This document shows, in pieces, positions 38,768 through 48,217 of a DNA stretch of 64,000 bases. How positions within the stretch are numbered: the stretch's first letter is position 1; each line of letters begins with the position of its first letter. The position numbers were made by a program, and so were the translations under genes. Source of the stretch: Noviherbaspirillum aerium (GTDB taxonomy: Bacteria; Pseudomonadota; Gammaproteobacteria; Burkholderiales; Burkholderiaceae_D); contig NZ_VFAH01000003.1 of assembly GCF_008929045.1 (NCBI RefSeq), positions 186,001 through 250,000 of the forward strand. The letters run 5' to 3'. The notes beneath the pieces were generated by a model. That model was not told the DNA's origin and did no database searches. It saw nothing but the letters and a program-made list of their open reading frames with translations.

Positions 38768-40825
38768 ATGAGCACCACACCGTCCCGCAAGCTGTTTGTC
38801 ACCACTGCCCTGCCGTATGCCAATGGCGCGTTTCACATCGGCCACATCATGGAATATATCCAGGCCGACATCTGGGTAAGGTTTCAGCGCATGCAAGGCA
38901 ACGAGGTGCATTTCGTCGGCGCCGACGACGCGCATGGCGCGCCGATCATGATCGCCGCGGAGAAGGCCGGCATCACTGCGCAGGAGTTTGTTGCCAACAT
39001 CGCGGCCGGCCGCAAGCAATACCTCGACGGTTTCCACATCGGCTTTGACAACTGGCATTCCACCGACGCCAAGGAAAACCACGAGCTGTCGCAGGACATC
39101 TACCGCCGCCTGCGCGATGATGCCAGGCTGATCACCACCAAGACCATCGAGCAGTTCTTCGATCCGGTCAAGAACATGTTCCTGCCGGACCGCTACATCA
39201 AGGGCGAATGCCCGAAGTGCGGCGCCAAGGACCAGTACGGCGACTCCTGCGAGGTATGCAGCGCCGTCTACGCGCCGACCGACCTGAAGAATCCCTATTC
39301 CACGCTGTCCGGCGCCACGCCGGTCTTGAAGTCGTCCGAGCATTATTTCTTCCAGCTGTCGGATCCGAAATGCGTGAATTTCCTGCGCGAATGGACCCAG
39401 GAACCAAACCGCCTGCAGCCCGAGGTCATCAACAAGGCCAAGGAATGGCTGGAAGGCGAGGAAGGACTGGGCGACTGGGACATCAGCCGAGACGCCCCCT
39501 ACTTCGGCATCGAAATCCCGGATGCGCCGGGCAAGTATTTCTATGTCTGGCTGGATGCGCCGGTCGGTTATCTTGCGTCGCTGAAAAACTATTTCGACAA
39601 GACCGGCCGCGATTATGCTGCCTTCATGAATGATCCGACGACCGAGCAATATCACTTCATCGGCAAGGACATCATCTACTTCCACACCCTGTTCTGGCCG
39701 GCAATGCTGAAGTTTTCCGGATTGAAGGTGCCGACCAATGTGTTCGTGCACGGATTCATTACCGTCAGCGGCGAGAAGATGTCGAAGTCGCGCGGCACCG
39801 GCATTTCTCCGCTGCGCTATCTCGACATCGGCATGAATCCCGAGTGGCTGCGCTATTACATTGCGGCCAAGCTCAATGCCAAGGTGGAAGACGTCGATTT
39901 CAATCCGGATGACTTCGTTGCCCGCGTCAACTCCGACCTGATCGGCAAGTACGTCAACATCGCCAGCCGTGCCGCCGGCTTCATCACCAAGCGTTTCGGC
40001 GGCGAACTCAGTCCGCAAATCACCTGGGGTCCGCGCTTCGCGGTTGAGGAACCGGCGATTCGCGAAGCCTTCGAGGCCCGCGAATACGGCAAGGCGATCC
40101 GCCTCGTCATGGCACTGGCGGACGAGGTGAACCAGTACGTCGACACCAAGAAACCGTGGGAGCTGGCGAAGGATCCCGCCAACAACCAGGAACTGCAGGA
40201 AGTCTGCAGCAACCTGCTGCGGGCTTTCTTCAACCTGTCCATCTATCTGGCGCCGATCCTGCCGGCGCTGGCCCGCAAGGTCGCCACGCTGTTCGGCATC
40301 GAGCGCGAACTGACCTGGGCCGACCTGCAGAACAGCCCGTCCGCGATCGGCACATTTGAACATTTGATGCAGCGTGTCGATCCAAAGATGCTGGATGCCC
40401 TGTTCGACATGCCGGCACCGGCCGCCGCCGCTCCCGCCGATGCGAAGGCCGCCGATGATGGCGCCGGAATCGAAGACATTGCGCCGGAGATCAAGATCGA
40501 CGACTTTGCCAAGATCGACCTGCGCATTGCCAAAATCGTCAATTGCGAGCATGTGGACGGGTCGGACAAGCTGCTGCGCCTGACCCTGGATGTCGGCGAA
40601 GGGCGCATGCGCAATGTGTTTTCGGGTATCAAGTCCTCTTACAAACCGGAAGATCTGGTAGGAAAACTGACTGTCATGGTGGCCAATCTTGCACCGAGAA
40701 AAATGAAATTCGGCATATCGGAAGGCATGGTGCTCGCCGCTTCCTCGGCGGATGAGAAGGCCAACCCGGGCATTTATGTCCTGAATCCGTGGCCTGGCGC
40801 CGAGCCTGGCATGCGGGTACGCTGA
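38768..40825 (+). CDS. metG: Methionyl-tRNA synthetase
   Basis: The 685-residue protein charges tRNA-Met. It has '[20 protein letters not shown]' with HIGH, a zinc knuckle '[17 protein letters not shown]', the KMSKSRG loop and a C-terminal EMAP-II-like tRNA-binding domain over about the last 100 residues ('[20 protein letters not shown]'). An Ala/Pro/Asp-rich linker joins the two parts. ATG 38768 ([10 protein letters not shown]) is the natural start; the longer frame from 38594 reads as non-coding. Confidence 0.98.
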   Translation: MSTTPSRKLFVTTALPYANGAFHIGHIMEYIQADIWVRFQRMQGNEVHFVGADDAHGAPIMIAAEKAGITAQEFVANIAAGRKQYLDGFHIGFDNWHSTDAKENHELSQDIYRRLRDDARLITTKTIEQFFDPVKNMFLPDRYIKGECPKCGAKDQYGDSCEVCSAVYAPTDLKNPYSTLSGATPVLKSSEHYFFQLSDPKCVNFLREWTQEPNRLQPEVINKAKEWLEGEEGLGDWDISRDAPYFGIEIPDAPGKYFYVWLDAPVGYLASLKNYFDKTGRDYAAFMNDPTTEQYHFIGKDIIYFHTLFWPAMLKFSGLKVPTNVFVHGFITVSGEKMSKSRGTGISPLRYLDIGMNPEWLRYYIAAKLNAKVEDVDFNPDDFVARVNSDLIGKYVNIASRAAGFITKRFGGELSPQITWGPRFAVEEPAIREAFEAREYGKAIRLVMALADEVNQYVDTKKPWELAKDPANNQELQEVCSNLLRAFFNLSIYLAPILPALARKVATLFGIERELTWADLQNSPSAIGTFEHLMQRVDPKMLDALFDMPAPAAAAPADAKAADDGAGIEDIAPEIKIDDFAKIDLRIAKIVNCEHVDGSDKLLRLTLDVGEGRMRNVFSGIKSSYKPEDLVGKLTVMVANLAPRKMKFGISEGMVLAASSADEKANPGIYVLNPWPGAEPGMRVR

Positions 40826-40871
40826 GTCGAGCCGGCCAGATGGAGCCCCACTTCCTTTAATCACTACTGCT

Positions 40872-41351
40872 ATGAACGTTGTTGTTCGTGAAGCAACGCT
40901 GGATGATGCGCAACTGATCGCCGAACTGACACGCGCGGCGTGGGCAGGCAAGGTCGCCGTCACCTCCAGCGGACACCGGGAAACCGCCGTGCGCGTACGT
41001 CAGGATCTGCAGCATGGCGGCGCCTTCATTCTCCTCAGGGAAGACCAGCCGATCGGGTCGGTGCGCTGGCTTCCTCTGGAAGGCGAGCCGGATGTCTGGG
41101 AAATCCGCCGCATGGGCGTGCTGCCGCAGTTCCGCGGCGAACACCTGTCGCAGCATTTGCTGGAAGCGGTCATCCATGAGGCGCAGGCCGCCGACGTGAC
41201 GGAACTCAGGCTGGGCGTGCGGGCCGACCAGGAGCGGCTGCTGGACCTGTACGCGGCATTCGGCTTCGAGCTCGCACCCGAGCTCGAATACAGCAATGCC
41301 AATCCGCTCGAACCGGCGCCGACCGTCATGCGCTGCCTGCTCGGGCATTGA
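40872..41351 (+). CDS. GNAT-family N-acetyltransferase
   Basis: The 159-residue protein has the GNAT fold order: 'VVREATLDDAQLIAELTRAA' (strand 1/helix 1), 'GSVRWLPLEGEPDVWEIRRM' (strand 4) and the acetyl-CoA loop 'GVLPQFRGEHLSQHLLEAVI', a variant of Q/R-x-x-G-x-G/A in which the last position is different. It probably acetylates a small molecule or protein amine; the substrate is unknown. It follows metG by 46 bp and may be cotranscribed. Confidence 0.87.
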   Translation: MNVVVREATLDDAQLIAELTRAAWAGKVAVTSSGHRETAVRVRQDLQHGGAFILLREDQPIGSVRWLPLEGEPDVWEIRRMGVLPQFRGEHLSQHLLEAVIHEAQAADVTELRLGVRADQERLLDLYAAFGFELAPELEYSNANPLEPAPTVMRCLLGH

Positions 41352-41526
41352 ATCCTGTTCTCCGTCTTCCTTGCGGAATGCGGCGGCATTGCCAGATTGA
41401 TATTGAATCGATACCGGCGCGCGCGTTTCATTCCGGTTTCATTCTGCACAAACCCTTGTTGAAACAAAGGTTTTGCATGGAAGACAGGTTAGAATAGCGC
41501 CAGCTTTTATCTTGCTATCAAAGACC

Positions 41527-41724
41527 ATGAAATTCTCGCAATACGAATCCGAATTCACCAAATTCCTCAAAGAGCTGAAACAGAAGGATCCTGAGCTGGA
41601 ACAGAAGCAGCGCGCCGGCCGCGCCATCTTCTGGGACGAATCGCCCATCGATCTCGATGCCCGCAAGCGCGCCGAGGAATCCCGCGTCAAGCAGCAGCCT
41701 TACGTCTATCAATCCAAGTCCTGA
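41527..41724 (+). CDS. DUF3460 family small protein
   Basis: The 65-residue, highly charged protein (MKFSQYESEFTKFLKELKQK...) matches the DUF3460 family found in Betaproteobacteria, of unknown function. 'QRAGRAIFWDESPIDLDARK' is the family core. Its TGA shares a base with the scpA ATG (41722-41726), so the two are likely translationally coupled. A TAGAAT hexamer lies at 41490-41495, upstream. Confidence 0.85.
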   Translation: MKFSQYESEFTKFLKELKQKDPELEQKQRAGRAIFWDESPIDLDARKRAEESRVKQQPYVYQSKS

Positions 41725-42602
41725 TGTCGACGCAGCAGGACGCGCTGCTGGCGCATTTGCCGACCGACGCCCCGGAGCGCGCGCTCGCCGGGCAGCCGGA
41801 CTCGACACCCGATGTCATCGACGGCATGGCATACGCGAAACTGTACGGCGAACCGCTGTTCAAGCTGCCGTCGGATCTGTACATCCCGCCCGATGCGCTG
41901 GAGGTGTTCCTGGAGGCATTCCAGGGCCCTCTCGACCTGCTGCTCTACCTCATCCGCAAGCAGAACTTCAATATCCTCGACATTCCCATGGCGCAAGTCA
42001 CGCGCCAGTATCTGGAATATGTCGACCAGATCCGTGCCCGCAATCTTGAGCTTGCCGCGGAATACCTGCTGATGGCGGCCATGCTCATCGAGATCAAGTC
42101 GCGCATGCTGCTGCCGGTCAGAAAGGCTGACACCGGCGAGGAAGCCGAAGATCCGCGCGCCGAACTGGTACGGCGCCTGCTTGAATACGAGCAGATCAAG
42201 CTGGCCGCCCAGCAGCTCGATGCCCTCCCCCAGCTCGGCCGGGATTATGTGCGGGCGCAGATCCATATCGAACAGAGCGTCGTCACCCGCTGGCCGGAAG
42301 TGAACATGCCCGAGCTGCAGGCGGTTTGGGCCGACATCCTCAAGCGAGCCAAGCTGACGGCGCACCATACCATCAGCCGCGAAGAGTTGTCCGTCCGGGA
42401 GCACATGACAAGCATCCTGCGACGCCTGCAATCGGCCAGATTCGTGGAATTTGCGGATCTCTTCGATCCTTCGCGGGGGGTGCCGGTGGTGGTGGTCAAC
42501 TTTATCGCGCTGCTCGAACTGGCCAAGGAAACCCTGATTGAAATCACCCAAGCCGAAGCCTTTGCGCCAATCTATGTTCGACTGGCCTATTCGCCGAGCT
42601 GA
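41724..42602 (+). CDS. scpA: Segregation and condensation protein A
   Basis: The 292-residue kleisin bridges the two heads of the Smc dimer and recruits ScpB for chromosome condensation. Core features are 'FQGPLDLLLYLIRKQNFNIL' and 'EYLLMAAMLIEIKSRMLLP', then a C-terminal winged-helix region 'VVVVNFIALLELAKETLIEI'. A proline- and Asp-rich N-terminus of about 45 residues precedes the core, longer than in Gram-positive ScpA. It overlaps DUF3460. scpB is not adjacent; panC follows after about 100 bp. Confidence 0.95.
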   Translation: MSTQQDALLAHLPTDAPERALAGQPDSTPDVIDGMAYAKLYGEPLFKLPSDLYIPPDALEVFLEAFQGPLDLLLYLIRKQNFNILDIPMAQVTRQYLEYVDQIRARNLELAAEYLLMAAMLIEIKSRMLLPVRKADTGEEAEDPRAELVRRLLEYEQIKLAAQQLDALPQLGRDYVRAQIHIEQSVVTRWPEVNMPELQAVWADILKRAKLTAHHTISREELSVREHMTSILRRLQSARFVEFADLFDPSRGVPVVVVNFIALLELAKETLIEITQAEAFAPIYVRLAYSPS

Positions 42603-42686
42603 TTCCTTTCAAGCGAACCGAACCGCCGATGCCAGCCTGCCGGACGCATGTGGCCGGCTGCGCGATTCGATGCAATCCATTTCTAG

Positions 42687-43541
<855 letters not shown>

Positions 43542-43560
43542 GATACGGCGGCAGGCACCC

Positions 43561-44448
43561 ATGCGCGCGGTCGTCCTGCTGCACTTCCTGCTGACTGCCT
43601 GCCTGCTGCCGGCATCGTGCCTGGCATCGGTGTCGGTGCGCGACGATACTGGCCATGCCGTGACGCTCGCCGCCCCGGCGCGCCGCATCGTCAGCCTCGC
43701 CCCGCACACCACCGAGATGCTGTTTGCCGCCGGGGCGGGACCGTACGTCGTCGGCGTCACGGAATTCAGCGACCATCCGGCCCAGGCAAAGGCCATTCCC
43801 TCGGTCGGCAGCGGCGTATCCCTTGATCTGGAACGCATCCTGCAGAGGAAGCCGGACCTGATCGTCGGCTGGAACAACGGCCATGCGGCGGCGCAGCTCG
43901 CCAAACTGCGGTCGCTCGGCATCCCGGTATTCAGGAGCGAGCCCTACGAGTTCGAGACCATCGCATCCTCTCTCGAACGGCTGGCGCTGCTTGCCGCCAC
44001 CGAACCGACCGGCCGCAAGGCGGCAGCCCAATTTCGCGAGCGCCTTGAACAGTTGAAGGAAACATACCGGCAGCGCCGCAGGCTGAACGTGTTCTACCAG
44101 ATATGGCGCACGCCGCTCATGACCCTGGGCGGACCGCATCTCGTGTCAGCCGCGCTGCGCGTCTGCGGCGCCGAAAACGTGTTCGGCGAACTGCGGCAGC
44201 TGGCGCCGACCGTGACGGTTGAAGCGGTGCTCAAGGCAAATCCCGACGTGATCATTGCCAGCGGCGGCGAACAGGAAGATGTGCTCGCCGGCTGGAAGCG
44301 GTTTGCGGGCTTGAAAGCGGTGAGGGACAATCACCTGCTGCTGATTGACGGCGAATTGCTGAACCGCTCGGGACCGCGCATTCTCGATGGCGTCGACATG
44401 CTATGCCGGGAGCTCGACGTGATAAGAACGCGGTTCCGCACGCGCTGA
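43561..44448 (+). CDS. Periplasmic cobalamin-type binding protein (BtuF family), stand-alone copy
   Basis: The 295-residue precursor has a signal peptide ending at CLAS near residue 22. The mature protein is a helical-backbone binding protein: 'VTLAAPARRIVSLAPHTTEM', 'VGVTEFSDHPAQAKAIPSVG', 'LERILQRKPDLIVGW' and 'VTVEAVLKANPDVIIASGG'. It is a close paralogue of the BtuF-like product at 55768-56676. No transporter genes are beside it; it lies in a panC unit, so it may feed the distant cobalamin permease. A haem or siderophore ligand cannot be excluded. Confidence 0.88.
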   Translation: MRAVVLLHFLLTACLLPASCLASVSVRDDTGHAVTLAAPARRIVSLAPHTTEMLFAAGAGPYVVGVTEFSDHPAQAKAIPSVGSGVSLDLERILQRKPDLIVGWNNGHAAAQLAKLRSLGIPVFRSEPYEFETIASSLERLALLAATEPTGRKAAAQFRERLEQLKETYRQRRRLNVFYQIWRTPLMTLGGPHLVSAALRVCGAENVFGELRQLAPTVTVEAVLKANPDVIIASGGEQEDVLAGWKRFAGLKAVRDNHLLLIDGELLNRSGPRILDGVDMLCRELDVIRTRFRTR

Positions 44449-44533
44449 CGGCCGCTTCATGCCCAAGTCCAATCAGCCCGGCCGGGACAAGGGCGGCTAG
44501 AGCGCTTACGTCCTGACCAGACCGACAATTCGA

Positions 44534-44670
44534 AAGATTTGCCAGCGGCACAGCGTTGTGCGGGGACGCCGAGCATGCCATGTCGCGTCACCACGCCTTT
44601 TCCATGGTCCGGCTACAGCGGTGCCAACCAAGCGTTGGCAAAACCTTGCCTCCGTCCATGGACAAATCTT
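44534..44670. repeat. MITE-like short element, copy B
   Basis: Bounded by AAGATTTGCC (44534-44543) and GGACAAATCTT (44660-44670), which are inverted repeats of each other with one mismatch over ten bases. Inside is the core GCCGAGC-NN-GCCATGTC-N-CGT-N-ACCACGCCTT shared with 22713-22825, and a hairpin TGCCAA/TTGGCA. It fills the 350-bp gap between the BtuF-like gene and the convergent DinB gene. Confidence 0.62.
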
Positions 44671-44798
44671 CTCGGCCTCGTCCAGTCGCAAGGCCGGCGA
44701 TGTTCGATGTTATTAGAAATCCAATTCCTTACCGTTTTTTAACTTGGCTTCATGGCGCACACGCTGTTTGTCAGCAGCCTTCCTGATGACGCGGGCGC

Positions 44799-45323
44799 TC
44801 AGGAACCGGGACCGCTTGCCGGCATGAATGCCAGATCGGTCGAACCGGGGTCGATGCCGAATTGCGCCAGGAGGGTCGTGGCCTGCCCGCGGTGATGGGT
44901 CTGATGATTGAAGAAATGGGCCACCAGCAGCCAGGCAGGTTTGGTTCGGGTGGTCTGGGTAAGGCCGCTGTACCAGCTGAAATCCGCAGCCAGCCATTCC
45001 ATGGCCAAGCTATCGGCCCACCTGGCGATATCCTCGTCGAGCGACGCCCGGGCTGTCTTCAGGCGATCCCAGTCCTCGTGCAGCAATGTGCCGACCGGGA
45101 CTTTCGGATACGGTTTTTCGAGCGGCGTGCCGTGGACGAAACGTCCGAGCCACATGAAATCCGCCCACAGCAGATGGTTCAGCGTACCGTGCAGGGACTT
45201 GAAAAACGCGCCGCGGTCCGACTTGCGCTGTTCATCGCTCAGGCGGTCGCCGCTGGCATACAGCTTGCCGTTCATCCAGCGGTTGTAACCCGCCATGGTG
45301 CGGGCATAATCCGGCGTGATCAT
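44799..45323 (-). CDS. DinB-family protein
   Basis: The 174-residue four-helix-bundle protein matches DinB/DfrA-like metal-binding proteins: 'TLNHLLWADFMWLGRF' and 'LLVAHFFNHQTHHRGQATTLL' supply the histidines for a divalent metal. Members are often thiol-dependent hydrolases or transferases; the reaction here is unknown. Start MITPDYARTMAGYNRWMNG fits the family. It lies 36 bp after the ParA gene on the same strand and may be its operon partner. Confidence 0.9.
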   Translation of the reverse strand: MITPDYARTMAGYNRWMNGKLYASGDRLSDEQRKSDRGAFFKSLHGTLNHLLWADFMWLGRFVHGTPLEKPYPKVPVGTLLHEDWDRLKTARASLDEDIARWADSLAMEWLAADFSWYSGLTQTTRTKPAWLLVAHFFNHQTHHRGQATTLLAQFGIDPGSTDLAFMPASGPGS

Positions 45324-45359
45324 GTTTTCCTGCTCCCTTATGCGCGTTAAGCGTTCACA

Positions 45360-45965
45360 TCATGATGCCCATTTCACCAATGCCTGCCATTGCTCCATAT
45401 CGCGTTCCACCCGCGACGGAGTGACATCCCAAAGACTTGCGCCGTGCGCGGCCAGTTGCACGTAATTCTGCGTATCGCGCAGATAGCCCAGCACTGGCAG
45501 GCCGAGCTGCCCGGCGTAATGCATCAGCTGATCGAATGCCCGGGTACGGACGTTGACGCGCATGCCGACCACGCCGACCCGGGCCTTGCCGCGATGCCCC
45601 GCCAGCCACTGCAGGAAAGTCTGGGTTGCCAGAATGTCAAACATGGAAGCTTGCAGCGGAATCACGACCCGGTCGGCGATGCGCATGACTTCGTGTAGCC
45701 GGTCGCCGGCCAGACCCGCCGGCGTATCGAGCACCACATGGGTGGTGCCCTTCGGCGGCCGCGCCGCATGGCCATCGATCTCCCAGGGCAGGATAGGCGG
45801 CAGGCCGCCCGGCCGCAAGGACAGCCAGGCGCGCGAGCTCTGCTGGGCATCGATATCGCCCAGCATGACCTTGTGCCCCTGCTTGGCGAAATAACCGGCG
45901 AGATTGGTGGCAATCGTGCTCTTTCCCACGCCGCCCTTGGGATTGACGATGGCGATGACTGGCAT
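45360..45965 (-). CDS. Orphan ParA-family ATPase
   Basis: The 201-residue Walker-type ATPase has the deviant Walker A 'NPKGGVGKSTIATNLAGYFA', Walker A' 'VMLGDIDAQQSSRAWL' and 'HVVLDTPAGL' (Walker B). It is short, like the ParF/MinD-like partition ATPases, and lacks an N-terminal DNA-binding domain. No parB or parS-like site is beside it. It is divergent from mksF with 149 bp between the starts. ATG 45965 (MPVIAIVNPKGG) is chosen because family members start at the Walker A strand; the frame is open to 46049. Confidence 0.92.
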   Translation of the reverse strand: MPVIAIVNPKGGVGKSTIATNLAGYFAKQGHKVMLGDIDAQQSSRAWLSLRPGGLPPILPWEIDGHAARPPKGTTHVVLDTPAGLAGDRLHEVMRIADRVVIPLQASMFDILATQTFLQWLAGHRGKARVGVVGMRVNVRTRAFDQLMHYAGQLGLPVLGYLRDTQNYVQLAAHGASLWDVTPSRVERDMEQWQALVKWAS

Positions 45966-46101
45966 ATTTCCCCCTGTTCCTGTGCATGCCAACGGCCTGA
46001 CGTTCCTGGCCGACAATATTGTTGCAAGGATAGCATGCGGCTTTTTCACACTGTTACAGTCGGGAACTCCTTTCCGTTTCTGCCCGGCACCGCGGCTGCC
46101 T

Positions 46102-46107
46102 TAAAAT
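46102..46107 (+). promoter_or_regulatory. Possible mksF -10 element near the start codon
   Basis: TAAAAT lies only 7 bp before the mksF ATG and no Shine-Dalgarno sequence is visible. If it is used, the mRNA would be almost leaderless. No good -35 was found. Confidence 0.3.
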
Positions 46108-46114
46108 ACCGCCC

Positions 46115-47470
46115 ATGCAGATTTCTTCATCAATTGCGGCCGCGCAGCCGGACGAAGGGGCGCAGCCCTCCCTTCAAGCGTATTTCAAGCCAGACATTTC
46201 TCCGGACGACATCGAGCAGGTTCACCGCCTGAGGGGGGCGCAGCCGCTGCTGCAGGGTTTCACCGCCCTGTTCTACGGCGGCGCGGACGGCATCCTGATT
46301 CGCCTGCTGGTCCTGCATGAACTGGCTTCCGATCCGAATGCCTCCACCCTGACCCGCGCCGACATCAATGCCAAGCTGGGCTATCTTGAAGCGGAAAGCC
46401 TGGAAACGGTGCTCTATCGCCTGCGCTCCCACCAGCTGCTGAACTGGGATGCCGGGCAAGGCGTCTACCGCGTCACGCCGCTGGCGCGCAATATACTGTC
46501 CGCCATCGACAGCCTGATCACGCTGGCGCAGGACGACGATGACGCCGAAATGGGTTTCCTGCTGTCGCAGGTCGCCGGATCGCAGGCGGTGGGCGGCGTT
46601 ACGGTGGAACAGCTGCAGCATCTGCTCGGCCGCATGGTGGATCTGACCGAGGAATTCCGCGACGCCATCGCATCGGGCTCGGAATTCCGGCTGCGGGCCG
46701 CCCAGGAAAAATGGCATACCGCCTGCGACTGGGTGGAAAAGGGATCGCAGATCCTGCATGCGATCACCAACGATCCGGATGCCGACGCCGCCACCCATCG
46801 CGCGGCGCAGGCGATCGGCCGGGCTCAGAGCGCATTGCTCAACATGCAGGGCATGTTTTCCCGGGCGCTGAACCAGATCGAGCGCCAGCGCGTCCATCTC
46901 GGCCAGTCGGGCCTGTCGACCACCGACATCAAGACCTGGCTGATGAACCACGAGGATCTTGCCGGGCTGGCCAGCAATGCGGTTGCCATGCCGGTGACGC
47001 CGATGTTCATCACGCCGTCGGAAATGATCGACGTGGCCGAAGCCGAACTGTTCGCCGACAAGAACACCGCCCTGCCGGCCGCACTGCCGGCAGGCGAAAA
47101 CGCCTCCATCGTCAGCAATGAAATACCGGCCATGCCGGTGGAACTCGATGCCTGGCTCAACCGCCTGAGCGCCTTTGCGGCTTCGGCCGCAAAGACCGCA
47201 TCGGACGGCGGCTCTGCCGGCAGCAAGGTGCAGGACACCCTGCTGCCCGCCAGCTTCGCGGTCGCCTCCTATCGCGCTTCGCTGCTTCCGCTCCTGGGCG
47301 ATGAAAGCGAAGCCTCGCTGCAGGGCGGCACCGCCACCATGGCCCGCCTGCCGCTGGAATTCGCGCCGCAGGACGGCATGGTGACACTGAAGGACCCGCA
47401 TGTGGCGGCGATGTCGAACGCGACGCTCGCTCCGATATCGGACAACAAACCGGAAACACAGCATGACTGA
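46115..47470 (+). CDS. mksF: MksF/JetA-like kleisin subunit of an SMC complex
   Basis: The 451-residue, mostly helical protein has a winged-helix-like N-terminus ('LTRADINAKLGYLEAESLET', 'LRSHQLLNWDAGQGVYRVTP') and a central helical region with 'GGVTVEQLQHLLGRMVDLTE'. Size and position fit MksF, the kleisin of MksBEF/Wadjet-type condensins; identification rests mainly on the operon with a KITE-like gene and an SMC gene. It overlaps the next gene by 8 bp. The start has no visible ribosome-binding site. Confidence 0.82.
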   Translation: MQISSSIAAAQPDEGAQPSLQAYFKPDISPDDIEQVHRLRGAQPLLQGFTALFYGGADGILIRLLVLHELASDPNASTLTRADINAKLGYLEAESLETVLYRLRSHQLLNWDAGQGVYRVTPLARNILSAIDSLITLAQDDDDAEMGFLLSQVAGSQAVGGVTVEQLQHLLGRMVDLTEEFRDAIASGSEFRLRAAQEKWHTACDWVEKGSQILHAITNDPDADAATHRAAQAIGRAQSALLNMQGMFSRALNQIERQRVHLGQSGLSTTDIKTWLMNHEDLAGLASNAVAMPVTPMFITPSEMIDVAEAELFADKNTALPAALPAGENASIVSNEIPAMPVELDAWLNRLSAFAASAAKTASDGGSAGSKVQDTLLPASFAVASYRASLLPLLGDESEASLQGGTATMARLPLEFAPQDGMVTLKDPHVAAMSNATLAPISDNKPETQHD

Positions 47471-48203
47471 TGACGCACAAATCCTGATCGCGCAGCTGAT
47501 GACGCACCAGACCCTGTCGCGCGAAAACAAGCTGGTCAAGCGCGCGCTGACCGATGAAGCCTTTCGCCTGGATATCGACAACCGGCTGGCCGCCTGCGGC
47601 CTGAAGTTTCTCGACAATGTCTATGCCGACAATGTCACGCTGGCGCTGGCGCGCGAGATCGAGCCGAAGATCTTCGGCTCGCGCGAAGTCTGGCAGAACA
47701 ACAACATGGGCCTGGCGCGCGACGGCGTCGCCCTGCTGGTGGTGCTGTGGGCGATGATCATCCTGCCCAAGCGCGAGCGCCAGGAAGCGCATCAGCATGC
47801 GCTCGAAGACCAGGACGACATGTTCGGCAAGGACAAGCCGCTGCCGCGCGCGGAAGAGGCGTCGATGGGCATTTCTTACAAGGCCCTGCTCGCCGACTTC
47901 GGCGACAAGCTCGGCAGGAAAACCCGCATGGACATCAACCTCGGCCAGCTCAACAAGCTCGGCTTCATCGAGCGGCGCGGCGACATGATCCTGGAAGGGC
48001 CGCTGCTCGACCTGATGATGGATACCGATACGCTGCGCGACCGCATCATCAACGGCGCCCTTGCCGACATCTTCCATCGTCCCGCGCCGAAGGAAGCCGC
48101 GATCATTCCCTTTCCGCAGGCCGATGCGCATATCGACGCTCAGGCCGACGCTCAGGCTTCCGCCCACACCGACACGCAGGGCGAGACGCTCCCGGAACAC
48201 TAA
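47463..48203 (+). CDS. mksE: MksE/JetB-like KITE subunit of an SMC complex
   Basis: The 246-residue protein (MTDDAQILIAQLMTHQ...) fits MksE in size (family about 200-250) and has two winged-helix-like stretches, around residues 5-60 and 135-185 ('INLGQLNKLGFIERRGDMIL'). A disordered Ala/Asp/Thr-rich tail of about 25 residues ends it. KITE proteins bind the kleisin and regulate SMC loading. It overlaps mksF by 8 bp and lies 14 bp before mksB, so the three are one operon. Confidence 0.82.
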   Translation: MTDDAQILIAQLMTHQTLSRENKLVKRALTDEAFRLDIDNRLAACGLKFLDNVYADNVTLALAREIEPKIFGSREVWQNNNMGLARDGVALLVVLWAMIILPKRERQEAHQHALEDQDDMFGKDKPLPRAEEASMGISYKALLADFGDKLGRKTRMDINLGQLNKLGFIERRGDMILEGPLLDLMMDTDTLRDRIINGALADIFHRPAPKEAAIIPFPQADAHIDAQADAQASAHTDTQGETLPEH

Positions 48204-48217
48204 GCCACAGGATTCGC

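Noticed and set aside
38750-40963. 737-codon open frame on the minus strand
   Set aside because: It is antisense to metG, which has clear catalytic motifs; GC-rich codon bias keeps the opposite frame open.
47747-48217. Long N-terminal extension of mksB
   Set aside because: The frame is open through mksE, but the translation there is Arg/Ala-rich shadow sequence and the SMC head starts at MFHIKSLEM with AGGA upstream.
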